A stretch of 21,574 nucleotides of DNA, taken from positions 1 to 21,574 of IMG/VR virus record IMGVR_UViG_3300048930_000056; one strand, written 5' to 3'. The position numbers and the translations under genes were made by a program. The DNA is from a virus. The notes below the pieces were generated by a model. It was not told the origin of the DNA and did not search any database. It saw only the letters and a list, made by a program, of their open reading frames with translations. Below are positions 6,095-14,610 of the stretch, in pieces; positions within the stretch are counted from its first letter, which is position 1; every line of letters begins with the position of its first letter.

Positions 6095-8549
6095 GCAGCA
6101 GCGGACCGGCGGCCGGCGCCGCCGCCCTCGACCCGGTGATCTGCGCGTAGGTGCGCATCGCGTTCGCAGCCGCTGCCGGGTCCATGATGACGGCGGCGAG
6201 CTCCTCGGCCGCACGCCGCCGCAGCGCCTCCGACATTCCGCCCTGGACGCCGCGCGCCGCAGTCGCCGCGATGTTGCCCACCACGGGGATGCGTCGCACG
6301 ATGTTCTCGATCGCGCCGGTGAGCACGGGCGAGTCGATGGCCGTGTTCGACAGGATGCGGTTCATCTCCGTGTCAGACCCGCCCTTCGCCGCGGCCAGCG
6401 CGATCGCGCGCTCGGCACGCGACAGGTCGGCGCCCACGTTGCCCAGCGTGCCGAGCTGGTCAGGCGTGAAAACGCCGGGGAGCGCCTCGCCGCGCCCGGT
6501 CAACCAGTTGTTGAACTTCGATGCGCTGTACTCGCCGCTCGAGCCCTTCGTGGCGAAGTTGTCCAGGTCCGTCACCGCCGCGCGGCGCACCATGTCGATC
6601 GCATTCTGATTGTCCGGAAGCATCGCGTGCAACCCGGCGATGTCCGTGCCCTGCGTCGGCCCCGAGTTAAAGAACCCGCGGTAGACCTCGGCGCCCTGGC
6701 GCTGCGGCAGCTTGTCGGCGCCGCGCTTCCACATGCCGGCGGCGGGCCCGGTCTCGAAACGCGTCCCGAGCTCGCGGCGCAGCCCTTTGGCGGTCTCGAA
6801 CGCCTTCGCCGACTTCGGCATGAGGTTGCCGGCAGCGATCGCCCGATCGGGCAGCCCGTCGAGGATGTCGCGGATTGCGCCGTATGCCGCCGCTGCGGTC
6901 GGGTCGGTGTTCGCCAGCCCCCACGCCTGATCCGAGGCGAGCTTGCGGAACTTCTGCAACTCGGGAAAGCCAATCGGGATGCCTTCCGAGAGGTTCTGCA
7001 CGAGGCTCTTGACCGCCGCTTCGTTGGGCGTGCCGCTCGGGATCTTGCCCGGGTAGAACTGGCGCAGCACCTGGCGCACTTCGTCGCGCGGCGGCGTCAG
7101 GTACATGCCCTGCAGCTCGGGCACGTTGTAGGCGCCGCGGATGGCGTCCTTCAGCGCGGCGCGCACCGCCGTTGCCTCGCGCGTGATCGTGTCGCCCGCT
7201 GCGGTAGCCGCCTCGATCGGCGTGCCCGTCACCGGCGCCACCGACTCGACGGCCGCGCGGCGCGCAGCGTCCTGCTGCACCTCGCGTGCCGGGATCTGGG
7301 CGCTGTAGTTGCGCACCGTCTTGGCCAGGCGCGCGACCCCGGGATCTTCGGCGACCTGGTGCGCCATCGGCTGCGAGCCGGGCACGAGCGTCTGTGCGCT
7401 ACCCAGGCGCTGCTCGACGGCGGCCGGGTCGACGGCGGCGCGCGTGATCCGCTCGCCCGCCCGAAACGGCGCACCGGCGCGCATCTCGCGCACCTTGTTC
7501 ACGATCCCGGCACCCGCGCCGGCCACCAGCTGCCCCGCCGCGCCACCCGCGCCACCCACCAGCGCATTCTTCACCGGCGAATCGGCGTTCGTTTGCGTAC
7601 CGAGCACGACGCCTTGCCCGGCGCCGACGCCTGTGGCCGCTAGCAGCGACTTGAGCCGGTTCGCCCACCCGCCGGCCTGCCAGAGCGCGGACGCGCCCTC
7701 TGCGCCGCGAACGAACGGCAGCGCCGACGCGCCGACGATGTTCCCGCCGATCTCGCCGGCAGTCGCCAGCGCGCTGTCGCCGTGCGCAGCCTTGAACGCG
7801 TCGTTCACCGACTTGTTGACGCCGCTCATCGTGTCGGCCGACGTGCCGAAAAAGCGCGACACCGGGTTGTCCGCGAGGCCGCCCAGGCTCGTCGAGAACT
7901 CCAGTGCCTTCGGCAGCAGGTAGCCCACCGACTGCGGCAGGCTCAACATGCCCTTGAGCAGCCCGGCTCCTGGCGCCTCCAGCGCGGTCCACGGGTTGTC
8001 GATGATCTGCTGCACGGGCGAGCGTTCGTCGGCGGCCGTGCCGTTGATCGTCACCTTCATGGGCTCGGGCGCCGGCTCGTCCCATTTGACCTGCGCCGGG
8101 TCGATCTTCGGCGCGTCCCACTTGATGGTGTTCGGGTCGATCTTCATGGGCAGCCTCGCGGCGACCTGTTCGCCGTACTGGATGGTGTTCGGGGCGTTCG
8201 GGTTGACCGGATCACGCACCGCGACCCCCGCGCGCGCCTTCGGGATCGCCCCCTCCCCGCCGTAGTAGCCGGCCGCCGTGAGCTTCGGATCGCCGCCGGC
8301 CTGCTCGTGCAGCATCCGCAGGTAGCGCACGCCAGCGCGCGCGTTCTGCACCGGATCGGCGATGTTCCAGCCCGGGTCGGCCACGCGCTGGAAGGTGGCG
8401 GGGATCACCTGCATGCCGCCGACCGCGCCGCGGTTCGACGTTTTCGCGTTCCGCCCGGAGGATGACTCCTGCTGGTAGATCGAGCGCGCAAGGTCGGCCA
8501 GCGTGCCGGTCACGCCTTCAGCCTGCAATGCGCGCTCGAGCGGGTTCAT
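6060..8549 (-). CDS. Internal virion protein with N-terminal lytic transglycosylase domain
   Basis: An 829-aa protein. Residues 1-130 form a soluble lytic transglycosylase (SLT/lysozyme-like) domain: the likely catalytic Glu is E28 in IYQQESSSGRN, followed by GAVGGMQVIPATF (41-53) and YYGGEGAIPKA. Residues 137-159 hold two adjacent copies of IDPxxxKWDxP. The rest is Ala/Gly-rich and helical, with hydrophobic stretches at about 240-350. In T7 the comparable protein is gp16 (longer, same N-terminal enzyme), which is ejected into the cell envelope and opens peptidoglycan during DNA entry; that role is inferred here. The start overlaps the stop of the upstream 487-aa gene (ATGA). Residue E28 and the GxMQ motif make the enzyme call strong; the internal-virion role rests on gene order. 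Confidence 0.88.
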   Translation of the reverse strand: MNPLERALQAEGVTGTLADLARSIYQQESSSGRNAKTSNRGAVGGMQVIPATFQRVADPGWNIADPVQNARAGVRYLRMLHEQAGGDPKLTAAGYYGGEGAIPKARAGVAVRDPVNPNAPNTIQYGEQVAARLPMKIDPNTIKWDAPKIDPAQVKWDEPAPEPMKVTINGTAADERSPVQQIIDNPWTALEAPGAGLLKGMLSLPQSVGYLLPKALEFSTSLGGLADNPVSRFFGTSADTMSGVNKSVNDAFKAAHGDSALATAGEIGGNIVGASALPFVRGAEGASALWQAGGWANRLKSLLAATGVGAGQGVVLGTQTNADSPVKNALVGGAGGAAGQLVAGAGAGIVNKVREMRAGAPFRAGERITRAAVDPAAVEQRLGSAQTLVPGSQPMAHQVAEDPGVARLAKTVRNYSAQIPAREVQQDAARRAAVESVAPVTGTPIEAATAAGDTITREATAVRAALKDAIRGAYNVPELQGMYLTPPRDEVRQVLRQFYPGKIPSGTPNEAAVKSLVQNLSEGIPIGFPELQKFRKLASDQAWGLANTDPTAAAAYGAIRDILDGLPDRAIAAGNLMPKSAKAFETAKGLRRELGTRFETGPAAGMWKRGADKLPQRQGAEVYRGFFNSGPTQGTDIAGLHAMLPDNQNAIDMVRRAAVTDLDNFATKGSSGEYSASKFNNWLTGRGEALPGVFTPDQLGTLGNVGADLSRAERAIALAAAKGGSDTEMNRILSNTAIDSPVLTGAIENIVRRIPVVGNIAATAARGVQGGMSEALRRRAAEELAAVIMDPAAAANAMRTYAQITGSRAAAPAAGPLLLSPALSAVLAQ

Positions 8550-10009
8550 TGCGCGTACTCGATCGAGCCGTCCGTGTACTCGATGACCTTGCGGCCATCC
8601 GGCGCCGTGCCGGTGCGACGCACCGCGCGGGCCGCGCCGGCTGCCGGCTCCTGCTGCCCATCGACGCCGCTGTACGTGTCGCGGTAGGCGCCCTCGAGCC
8701 GCGCCACCGTGTCGTCCACGAACGCGATGATCTCGTTCAGCGACTTCTGAAACTCCTCGAAGCTCTGCGCCTTCGCCAGCGCCGCGAGGTTGTTCTGGAG
8801 CATGACGTTCTCGCGGTCGGACACCTGGCCCAGCGCGCCACCCGTCTTGCTTAGATCGCGCATCTTCTGCAGCACGGAAAAGCCCACCTGGCTCTTGAGC
8901 GTTTCCAGCTTCGCCTCGGCGTTGGCCGCGTCACCCCCGGGGTAGTTCGGGAACACGCCGCGCACGCCCGTGATCCCTTTCAGGCCCGGGTGGTCGCGCA
9001 CCTCGGCTGCGATCTTCTTCAGCCGTTGCAGGTCGGCCGTTGCGCCCTCCATCGACGTGCGCGCCGCCACCGCCTCGCGCCGCTGCTTCTCCTGCCGCGC
9101 CTTGTCCGCGGGCGAGAGCACCTTGTCGGGCAGCGGGGCGCCGCCTTCCATCGTAACGGGGCGCGCAGTGCCGTCCGCCGGATTGACCACGACGCCGCGC
9201 GTCGCATCGTAGGTGGGCTTCGGCCCGGCCGCCGCTGCCGTGGGCTTCGGCCCGATCGGAGCGCCGTCCGGCGTCGTGAGCGGCCGAGACTGCCCGTTCG
9301 TCCAGTCTACGATCCCGCCGCGCTCCGCGTCGTAGCTGTTCTTGCCGGCGGTGGCCGAGGCCGTCGCCAGCGCGGACTGCTTCATTTGCGGGTCGTAGGC
9401 GAGCGCGCCGGTTAGCGGGCTGAACGTCCCGAGCCCCCCGGGCAGCGCTGCCGCCTGCGCGGGCGCCTGGTGCCCGGTGCCGGCGTTGAGCATGAACGCC
9501 GCCGTGATCGGGTCGCTCGCTGCGATCGACGGCGCCTGCAGCCGCTGCGCGCTCGACCCGGCGCCGCTCACGACCTTCGCCATCTGCTCGGCGTTCGTCG
9601 GCGCATCGGCCGCACCGCCCGCAAACAGCCCGGCCAGCGTCTCGCCGATCAGCCGACGCTGCATCGGGTCGATCTGCGGCATCTCGAACGGCCCGCCCTG
9701 CCCGCGGCGCACGATCGCATTGATGTCGGTCGGCGCGACCTCCGGCACCCGCATCCCGACGACTTGCGCGAGGAAGTTCGGGTCCATCCGCAGGTTGCGC
9801 GCGCGCTGGTTCGCATCGAACTCGGCCTGCTTCCTCTGCGCGTCCGCCCGTTCGGCCTCGGCGCGCGCATCGTACAGGCCAATCTGCGAGCGCTGCAGGT
9901 CCAGCTTGGAGAGCCGGTCCAGCTCGGCGTTCCTCGCCTGTTCGGCAGTCTGCCCGCCGAGCGCCCCAAAGAGCGCCGAGGCCCCCGGCATCTGGTAGCG
10001 GTTGCGCAT
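8546..10009 (-). CDS. Putative internal virion/ejection protein with tandem repeat (487 aa)
   Basis: A 487-aa protein with no membrane segment. Residues 20-75 are a charged helix. Two copies of a 30-residue unit occur 41 residues apart (226-255 and 267-296): YDxxRGxxVD/N...G..RP(L/V)T...GAP(I/L). The C-terminal half (about 300-450) is a long helical region including PGLKGITGVRGVFPNYPGG and a segment with QVSDRENVMLQNNLAALAKA; this type of helix-rich region is common in podophage structural proteins of unknown function. Position between the 198-aa and the transglycosylase proteins matches T7 gp15, but no sequence-level similarity to gp15 is claimed. The start at ATG 10009 has a GAGGGGG ribosome site overlapping the upstream stop. 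Confidence 0.75.
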   Translation of the reverse strand: MRNRYQMPGASALFGALGGQTAEQARNAELDRLSKLDLQRSQIGLYDARAEAERADAQRKQAEFDANQRARNLRMDPNFLAQVVGMRVPEVAPTDINAIVRRGQGGPFEMPQIDPMQRRLIGETLAGLFAGGAADAPTNAEQMAKVVSGAGSSAQRLQAPSIAASDPITAAFMLNAGTGHQAPAQAAALPGGLGTFSPLTGALAYDPQMKQSALATASATAGKNSYDAERGGIVDWTNGQSRPLTTPDGAPIGPKPTAAAAGPKPTYDATRGVVVNPADGTARPVTMEGGAPLPDKVLSPADKARQEKQRREAVAARTSMEGATADLQRLKKIAAEVRDHPGLKGITGVRGVFPNYPGGDAANAEAKLETLKSQVGFSVLQKMRDLSKTGGALGQVSDRENVMLQNNLAALAKAQSFEEFQKSLNEIIAFVDDTVARLEGAYRDTYSGVDGQQEPAAGAARAVRRTGTAPDGRKVIEYTDGSIEYAQ

Positions 10010-10020
10010 CTCGATCCCCC

Positions 10021-10617
10021 TCAGAACAGCCCCGTGAGCCCGCGCGCGAGCGGAATCGACCCGGCTTGCAACAGGCCGCCCGTGAACATCCGCCGCGGAT
10101 CGACCGCCCCGGCGCGATTGATGCGGTTCTCCGACTGCCGCGCGGCCTGACGCATCGCCGAGGTGATGTTGTCGAGGTCGCTCGCGCCCTGAGCCTGCGT
10201 CAAGCCCTGCTCGAACATCAGCCGCTGGCCGCCACCGGCGCGCGCCGTCATGCCGGCTTCGGCGATCGCCCGCTGCAGCTCGGCCGCCGCCCGATCACCC
10301 ATCGCCGACGTGTAGCGCGACGACGAGCCGGGAGGTGGCTGCACCGCGCTTTGCGTCGCCGCCTGCTGCGCAACCCCTTCGAGCCGCTGCTGCTGGGGGG
10401 CGATCGTCTGCTCGAGCTGCGCGGTCGTCGCCTCGGGCGTCATGCGCCTCGCCATGTCCACCACCTGGGCTTGCCGCTGCTGCTGCATTTGCGCCTGCTC
10501 GGCTTGTGCGGCGGCGATCGCGGCCTGCTGACGCTTGATCGCGTCGCGCTGCGCGTCGTACTGCATCTTGGCGCCGCCGATCGAGAGCATCGCCGAGAGA
10601 ATATCTTCCCACCCCAT
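10021..10617 (-). CDS. Putative internal virion protein, Gln/Ala-rich helical (198 aa)
   Basis: A 198-aa protein starting at ATG 10617, one base pair group after the TGA of the upstream gene (GTGAGTCATG). Residues about 18-55 and 60-95 are Gln/Ala/Arg-rich and likely coiled-coil (QRDAIKRQQAAIAAAQAEQA). The C-terminal part has RRMFTGGLLQAGSIPLARGL, weakly hydrophobic. T7 gp14, the outer-membrane channel member of the ejection set, is of nearly the same length and gene position, so an analogous role is a reasonable inference, but there is no recognisable motif to prove it. The alternative is a scaffold or assembly chaperone. Confidence 0.7.
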   Translation of the reverse strand: MGWEDILSAMLSIGGAKMQYDAQRDAIKRQQAAIAAAQAEQAQMQQQRQAQVVDMARRMTPEATTAQLEQTIAPQQQRLEGVAQQAATQSAVQPPPGSSSRYTSAMGDRAAAELQRAIAEAGMTARAGGGQRLMFEQGLTQAQGASDLDNITSAMRQAARQSENRINRAGAVDPRRMFTGGLLQAGSIPLARGLTGLF

Positions 10618-10620
10618 GAC

Positions 10621-11979
10621 TCACCCCACGATGGTGCCGCTGCGGCCCGAGAGCGAAATGCGGTTCTGCGGGAAGCGCGTGTTGTAGAGCTGCTGCGCCG
10701 CCTGCTGGCCGCTGCGGACCTGAAAGTTGTTGATGGTCGGCGCCACCGCGCCCATGTAACTGTCGAGCGCGTCGTACCTCGTCTGGGCCCGCGCCGCGTT
10801 CGCGTTGTCGGCCATCTGCGCGAGGGCCGATTGCGTGGCGTCGGCCGAGTCCAGCCCCGCGCGCATCTGCGCGATGAGGTTCAGCCGCGTCTTTTCGTCG
10901 TTCGCCCGCACCTCGTCGGCCTGCCCCTGGGCGGCGCTCGACGCATCGGCCAGCGCCCGGCCGAATGCGCGCTGCTCAAGCCCCTGCGCATCGACCTGCG
11001 CCGAACCGCCCGTGAGCCCGGAGCGCGCGAGCCCGAACCGGAGCTTGCGCAGCGTGTCCTGCCGGTTTTCGTCCAGCCGGGACGATTGCAGGCCATACGA
11101 GTTGTCGTAGATCGACTTGTAGATGGGGTCGCGCTTGTCGGTGGCGAACAGGTCGTTGATCTTGGCGACGTTCGCGTCGATGTTGGCCTGCGGGTCGGTG
11201 GTCGGGACGGCCGGAAGCGACGGATTGCCGCCGAGCGCGAGTCCCGCGGCCGGCGCGAGCTGCAGCAGTGGCTTGAGCCAACTCGACCCGCCCGACCCTG
11301 CTGCGGCTGCGCCGCCCAGCCCTTGCGTCAGGTAGCCAAGCTTGTCGCCCCAGGTGGCGGCGGGCCCGAGCGACGAGACTTGCGAGGCGGTGATCGGCGC
11401 AGCCCAGCCCGCGCCGCCGGTTTGCGCGGCCAGCCCAAGCTCGGGCATCCCGGCCGCCCCCGCAATCTCGCCAGCGCTCACGCCACCGGCCGCGCCGGCC
11501 GCGGCTCCGGGCGTCGCGCCGCTGAATCCGCCGAGCGGCCCGAACCCGGCGGCGCCGCCCAGCGCCAGCGCACCGCCGATATACGGCAGCGCTTGTCCGA
11601 CCCGATCTAGGAATGTCGTGTTCGTACTGTCGTTTATCCATCGCAGCCCGCTCACCGAGCCGTCCGCCCCGATATTCCCGGTCCAGCGGCCAACGTGGTT
11701 ATTCGTCTGGTACGGGTCGTACATCGTCGGGCCGGTAAAGTAATAACCGGGCTTGGACCATCCCGGCCCTACGAACGACCCTGCGCCGCCGAAAAACGCA
11801 TCCAGCGCCGCAGACGAGTAGGTGGGGCTAGCTACCGATCCCTCACCAGCGAGCCGAATGTCTTCCTCGGTTGGTGGCGCCATCTGAATGTCATTCACCC
11901 GAAGCGCCTGCATCAACTGCTGCGCGAACGCATCACGCGAGTCGGGTCGCTGTGCGAAAAGGTCTGCAAAAGTCGCCAT
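10621..11979 (-). CDS. Putative internal virion/ejection protein, Gly/Ala-rich (452 aa)
   Basis: A 452-aa protein; its ATG at 11979 overlaps the stop of the nozzle gene by one base (TGATG). Residues 1-50 are helical and acidic, about 55-125 are aromatic/Gly-rich, and 127-178 form a long Gly/Ala-rich, mildly hydrophobic stretch (ALPYIGGALALGGAAGFGPL and onwards). Residues about 265-420 are a charged, Ala/Gln-rich helical region with likely coiled coils, which includes RLDENRQDTLRKLRFGLARS. This combination (hydrophobic glycine zipper-like patch plus long helices) is typical of proteins ejected from podophage heads. Function is inferred from composition and from neighbours; no family was recognised. 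Confidence 0.7.
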   Translation of the reverse strand: MATFADLFAQRPDSRDAFAQQLMQALRVNDIQMAPPTEEDIRLAGEGSVASPTYSSAALDAFFGGAGSFVGPGWSKPGYYFTGPTMYDPYQTNNHVGRWTGNIGADGSVSGLRWINDSTNTTFLDRVGQALPYIGGALALGGAAGFGPLGGFSGATPGAAAGAAGGVSAGEIAGAAGMPELGLAAQTGGAGWAAPITASQVSSLGPAATWGDKLGYLTQGLGGAAAAGSGGSSWLKPLLQLAPAAGLALGGNPSLPAVPTTDPQANIDANVAKINDLFATDKRDPIYKSIYDNSYGLQSSRLDENRQDTLRKLRFGLARSGLTGGSAQVDAQGLEQRAFGRALADASSAAQGQADEVRANDEKTRLNLIAQMRAGLDSADATQSALAQMADNANAARAQTRYDALDSYMGAVAPTINNFQVRSGQQAAQQLYNTRFPQNRISLSGRSGTIVG

Positions 11980-13529
11980 CACGTCACCCCGAGATTGTCG
12001 AAGTGGTAGACGAGCGCGCTCAACTCGAAGCGCTCGCCCGCCTGGTGCTCGAGCCGCGCAGCAATGGACGGCGCCATGAGGCCCACGGGAATCGCGCCGC
12101 CCGGCCGACTGTCGTCCGGATGGTCGGTGAGCACGATCGGCCCCGCCTCGTATAGCCCGCCGCCCGAGTCCGAGCGGAACAGGTGCGTGAGACTGAAGTC
12201 CCGCGCGAGCCCCGCGATCACCGGGTCGGCGTCGCGCGTCGTTACCACGTCCATCGCGTGAATCTGCTTGAGGCTCGCGGGCGACTTGAAGTCGTAGAAC
12301 GGCGACTCGACCAGCACCGTCGGCACCGTGAGCCCGGCGGTCGGCATCGACGCCGCCCACGTCTCAGGGTCGCGCGCGCCGAGCGCAGCCACCGCCGCCC
12401 CCGCGTCGTCGTCATACGGATAGTCGGCGTCGAGCGTGTAGATGTCGCCGGCATCGGATCGCAGGTACGCCGCCCCGGCGAAGTCAGCGAGCCCCGCGAT
12501 CGACCACGGAAACTCGTACTCGCTCCACGCGTAGACCTTCGCCGTGCGGCTGAAGCTGTACACCAGCGCGCGCGCGCCGCGCACGAGCCAGAATTGCCCG
12601 AGCGACGGCAGGTAGCGGGCGAACAGTTGGCCGGAGCCGCTCGCCGTCATCTCCAGCACGAGCCGGTCGATCGGCACGCCCACGTCCAGGTCCATCGCGT
12701 TGCCGGACTGCGAATTGAGCACGATGCTCCGCACGCCCGGCTGCGACAGGAAGAAGAAGTCCGCGCCGACGTTCGCGCCCGTGTCGCCAGCGACCTGACC
12801 GACCGCGAGCGTCTTGGAGAAGCGCATCGCCGACGGGTCCGGGTCCACCTCCCACAGTTGCGCGGCGTCGCCCGTGGAGACGACCAGCAGCCCATTGAAC
12901 TCGCCCAGGGCGGCCACCGCCGACAAGCTGCGCGTCTTGCGGTTCGTCGGCAGGAAGCCCGCGTCGCTCGTCTCCGTCCAGTTGGTCGGGTCGTCGGTCT
13001 TGCTGAAGCGCACGACGCCCTCGGCATCGCCCCCGAACACCTTCGACGCGATCGGGATCGCCGTCGCCCCGTGCGGGCAGTTGTCGTCGATGATCTGCGT
13101 GTCACCGGCCCGGACGTAGTGGTGCCGCACGCCGAGGTCGGTCGTCGCCACCGCGTACATGGCGCCAGCCACCAGAAACGCCGTCTCGATCGAAGCGATC
13201 GTGTTGCCGGGCGCCGCGCCGCCGCCTGCCGCGCGCAGCCGGGTCGTGCGGTACTGGCCGGCATCCTGCACGAAGGGCACCGCCGTCGGATGCTGCACGT
13301 CCGCGTTGCCGTCGCCCCAGAAGCCCGTGAGGTAGCCAGGCCCCGGATACAGGCCCTTGACGCCCGGCCCCCACGACCAGCGGTACCGAGCACCGGGGCG
13401 CTTCCTGACCGCCTTGCCCGGCGTCACGTAGGCGTTCTTGAGCCGGCGGAAGCGGTTCGCGTCCTGGATGTTCGACGGCCGAGACAAGTCGATTCCACCG
13501 TCGAACGCCGAATAGATGATGGAGCTCAT
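11979..13529 (-). CDS. Tail nozzle-like protein (T7 gp12 / P22 gp10 role)
   Basis: A 516-aa beta-rich protein. ATG 13529 lies 2 bases after the TAG of the adaptor gene. An upstream extension in this frame is only a shadow of that gene and is Arg-rich. The N-terminus, YSAFDGGIDLSRPSNIQDAN then NAYVTPGKAVRKRPGARY, matches the pattern seen in podophage tail tube/nozzle proteins: an opening strand, then N.yv...G....RPG. Repeated beta elements follow, with FLVAGAMYAVATTDLG and GEFNGLLVVSTGDAAQLWEV resembling propeller blades. No signal peptide or membrane segment. Role: lower part of the short tail through which DNA passes, sitting below the adaptor ring. The call rests on the N-terminal pattern, the fold-like composition and the position directly after the adaptor. 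Confidence 0.75.
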   Translation of the reverse strand: MSSIIYSAFDGGIDLSRPSNIQDANRFRRLKNAYVTPGKAVRKRPGARYRWSWGPGVKGLYPGPGYLTGFWGDGNADVQHPTAVPFVQDAGQYRTTRLRAAGGGAAPGNTIASIETAFLVAGAMYAVATTDLGVRHHYVRAGDTQIIDDNCPHGATAIPIASKVFGGDAEGVVRFSKTDDPTNWTETSDAGFLPTNRKTRSLSAVAALGEFNGLLVVSTGDAAQLWEVDPDPSAMRFSKTLAVGQVAGDTGANVGADFFFLSQPGVRSIVLNSQSGNAMDLDVGVPIDRLVLEMTASGSGQLFARYLPSLGQFWLVRGARALVYSFSRTAKVYAWSEYEFPWSIAGLADFAGAAYLRSDAGDIYTLDADYPYDDDAGAAVAALGARDPETWAASMPTAGLTVPTVLVESPFYDFKSPASLKQIHAMDVVTTRDADPVIAGLARDFSLTHLFRSDSGGGLYEAGPIVLTDHPDDSRPGGAIPVGLMAPSIAARLEHQAGERFELSALVYHFDNLGVT

Positions 13530-13531
13530 GA

Positions 13532-14236
13532 CTACCCCGCCGGATAGTCGGTCGGCGGGAAGTTGTAGACCGCATCCTCGTCGAGCATCGGTCGCACGCG
13601 CCGCGGCGACACGACGGTGGCGCGACGATGCCGGCCCTTGAGCTCCGTCAGCATGGCTTCCAGCTGCTTCGCATACGCCGGGCCGTCCGGCTGCCGGTAG
13701 TGCAGCTTGGCGTTCGTGAGCGCGTGCAGGAACAGCGGCCCCGTCGGGATCGACGCCACGTCGTTGTCGGCGACGAACGGCAGGCACGTCCGCTGATACT
13801 CGACGCGCAGCGTCCCGTCCTGCGACGGCTCCGGGTGGATCTCCAGCTGGACTTTCCAGCCGCTCGCCGCCGACGCGTTCCAGCGCACGTCGTAGCGGCT
13901 GGGCGTGCCCGGCGTCGAAAAATTCCGATGCCGAAGCTCGATCCCCTGCACCAGCGGCAGCCACGACCCGCCGTAGAGGATCGACACCGACTCGATGCGC
14001 TCCAGGTCGCAGTCCGCAGGAAGGTCGTACCAGATCGAGCCATTCGCCACCGTGATCGTGGCCGACGCTCGCAGGTGCTTCCACGGCACGAGTTCGTACA
14101 GGGCTTCCTGCGCGCCTTGCAGGAACGAGTCGAGCAGCGGCTTGGCGAACGCGATCCCGGCGGCAGCGCCGATGCGGGCCTGCAATTCGGTGCGCAGGCT
14201 CTCCAGCGTTCGGAACGGGTTCGCCGAGCGGGTCAT
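13532..14236 (-). CDS. Head-tail adaptor protein (P22 gp4 / T7 gp11-like role)
   Basis: A 234-aa protein with its ATG overlapping the stop of the upstream 109-aa gene (ATGA). The N-terminal 50 residues are helical (LRTELQARIGAAAG...FLQGAQEALYELVPW). The centre has SIWYDLPADCDLERIESVSI, then YGGSWLPL and a beta segment LEIHPEP...LRVEYQRTCLPF. This order (helical start, DLPADC..I..V, then GG..LP and a P.P strand) is the one found in phage adaptor / tail tubular protein A-like families. It would form the ring between portal and nozzle. The C-terminus is basic (GRHRRATVVSPRRVRP). Gene order portal/capsid - adaptor - nozzle supports the call. Confidence 0.75.
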   Translation of the reverse strand: MTRSANPFRTLESLRTELQARIGAAAGIAFAKPLLDSFLQGAQEALYELVPWKHLRASATITVANGSIWYDLPADCDLERIESVSILYGGSWLPLVQGIELRHRNFSTPGTPSRYDVRWNASAASGWKVQLEIHPEPSQDGTLRVEYQRTCLPFVADNDVASIPTGPLFLHALTNAKLHYRQPDGPAYAKQLEAMLTELKGRHRRATVVSPRRVRPMLDEDAVYNFPPTDYPAG

Positions 14237-14562
14237 GCGTCAGCCGCGACCTTGCGGCGCTTCGGCACCCCGGCGAACGCCTGCAAGTCCTCGAGGAATC
14301 GCCTGAAGTCCGAATACGCGATGTCCACGAACCGGCGGCCGGTTTGCGCGTCCACGCCGTAGAGCCGCCCGAGCCGCTCGTACTCGATCTTCGGGTCGTC
14401 GATCGTCGCCACGTCGTCGGTGGCGCAGATCAGCTCCGTCTGCACCTTGCCCTCGCCGTGAACCGCGATGAGCACGGGAATCTCGTGCTCGCCGACGTCC
14501 ACCAGCAGGGTCTCGGCCATGTCGCGCCGGATCGGGACTCGCTTCAGGGGTACTTGCAGCAT
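14233..14562 (-). CDS. Small phage protein of unknown function (109 aa)
   Basis: A 109-aa soluble protein between the major capsid gene and the adaptor. The start at ATG 14562 is preceded by GGAGAG. The N-terminus is predicted beta-rich (LLVDVGEHEIPVLIAVHGEG), followed by an acidic middle and a basic tail ending KRRKVAADA. No catalytic motif or family was recognised. The position immediately after the capsid gene and the ATGA overlap with the adaptor suggest a head-completion or assembly role; this is inference only. Confidence 0.7.
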   Translation of the reverse strand: MLQVPLKRVPIRRDMAETLLVDVGEHEIPVLIAVHGEGKVQTELICATDDVATIDDPKIEYERLGRLYGVDAQTGRRFVDIAYSDFRRFLEDLQAFAGVPKRRKVAADA

Positions 14563-14583
14563 CGGGCTCTCTCCATCGAAGGT

Positions 14584-14601
14584 GCGGGGCCGAAGCCCCG
14601 C
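14584..14601 (-). other. GC stem with UUCG loop just after the major capsid gene
   Basis: On the minus strand GCGGGGC-TTCG-GCCCCGC forms a 7-bp perfect stem with a UUCG tetraloop, 9 nt after the capsid stop codon and about 20 nt before the next start. No U-tract follows, so it is not a classical intrinsic terminator. It could slow polymerase, protect the capsid message 3' end or reduce read-through into the next gene. Confidence 0.6.
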
Positions 14602-14610
14602 GGTTGACGA

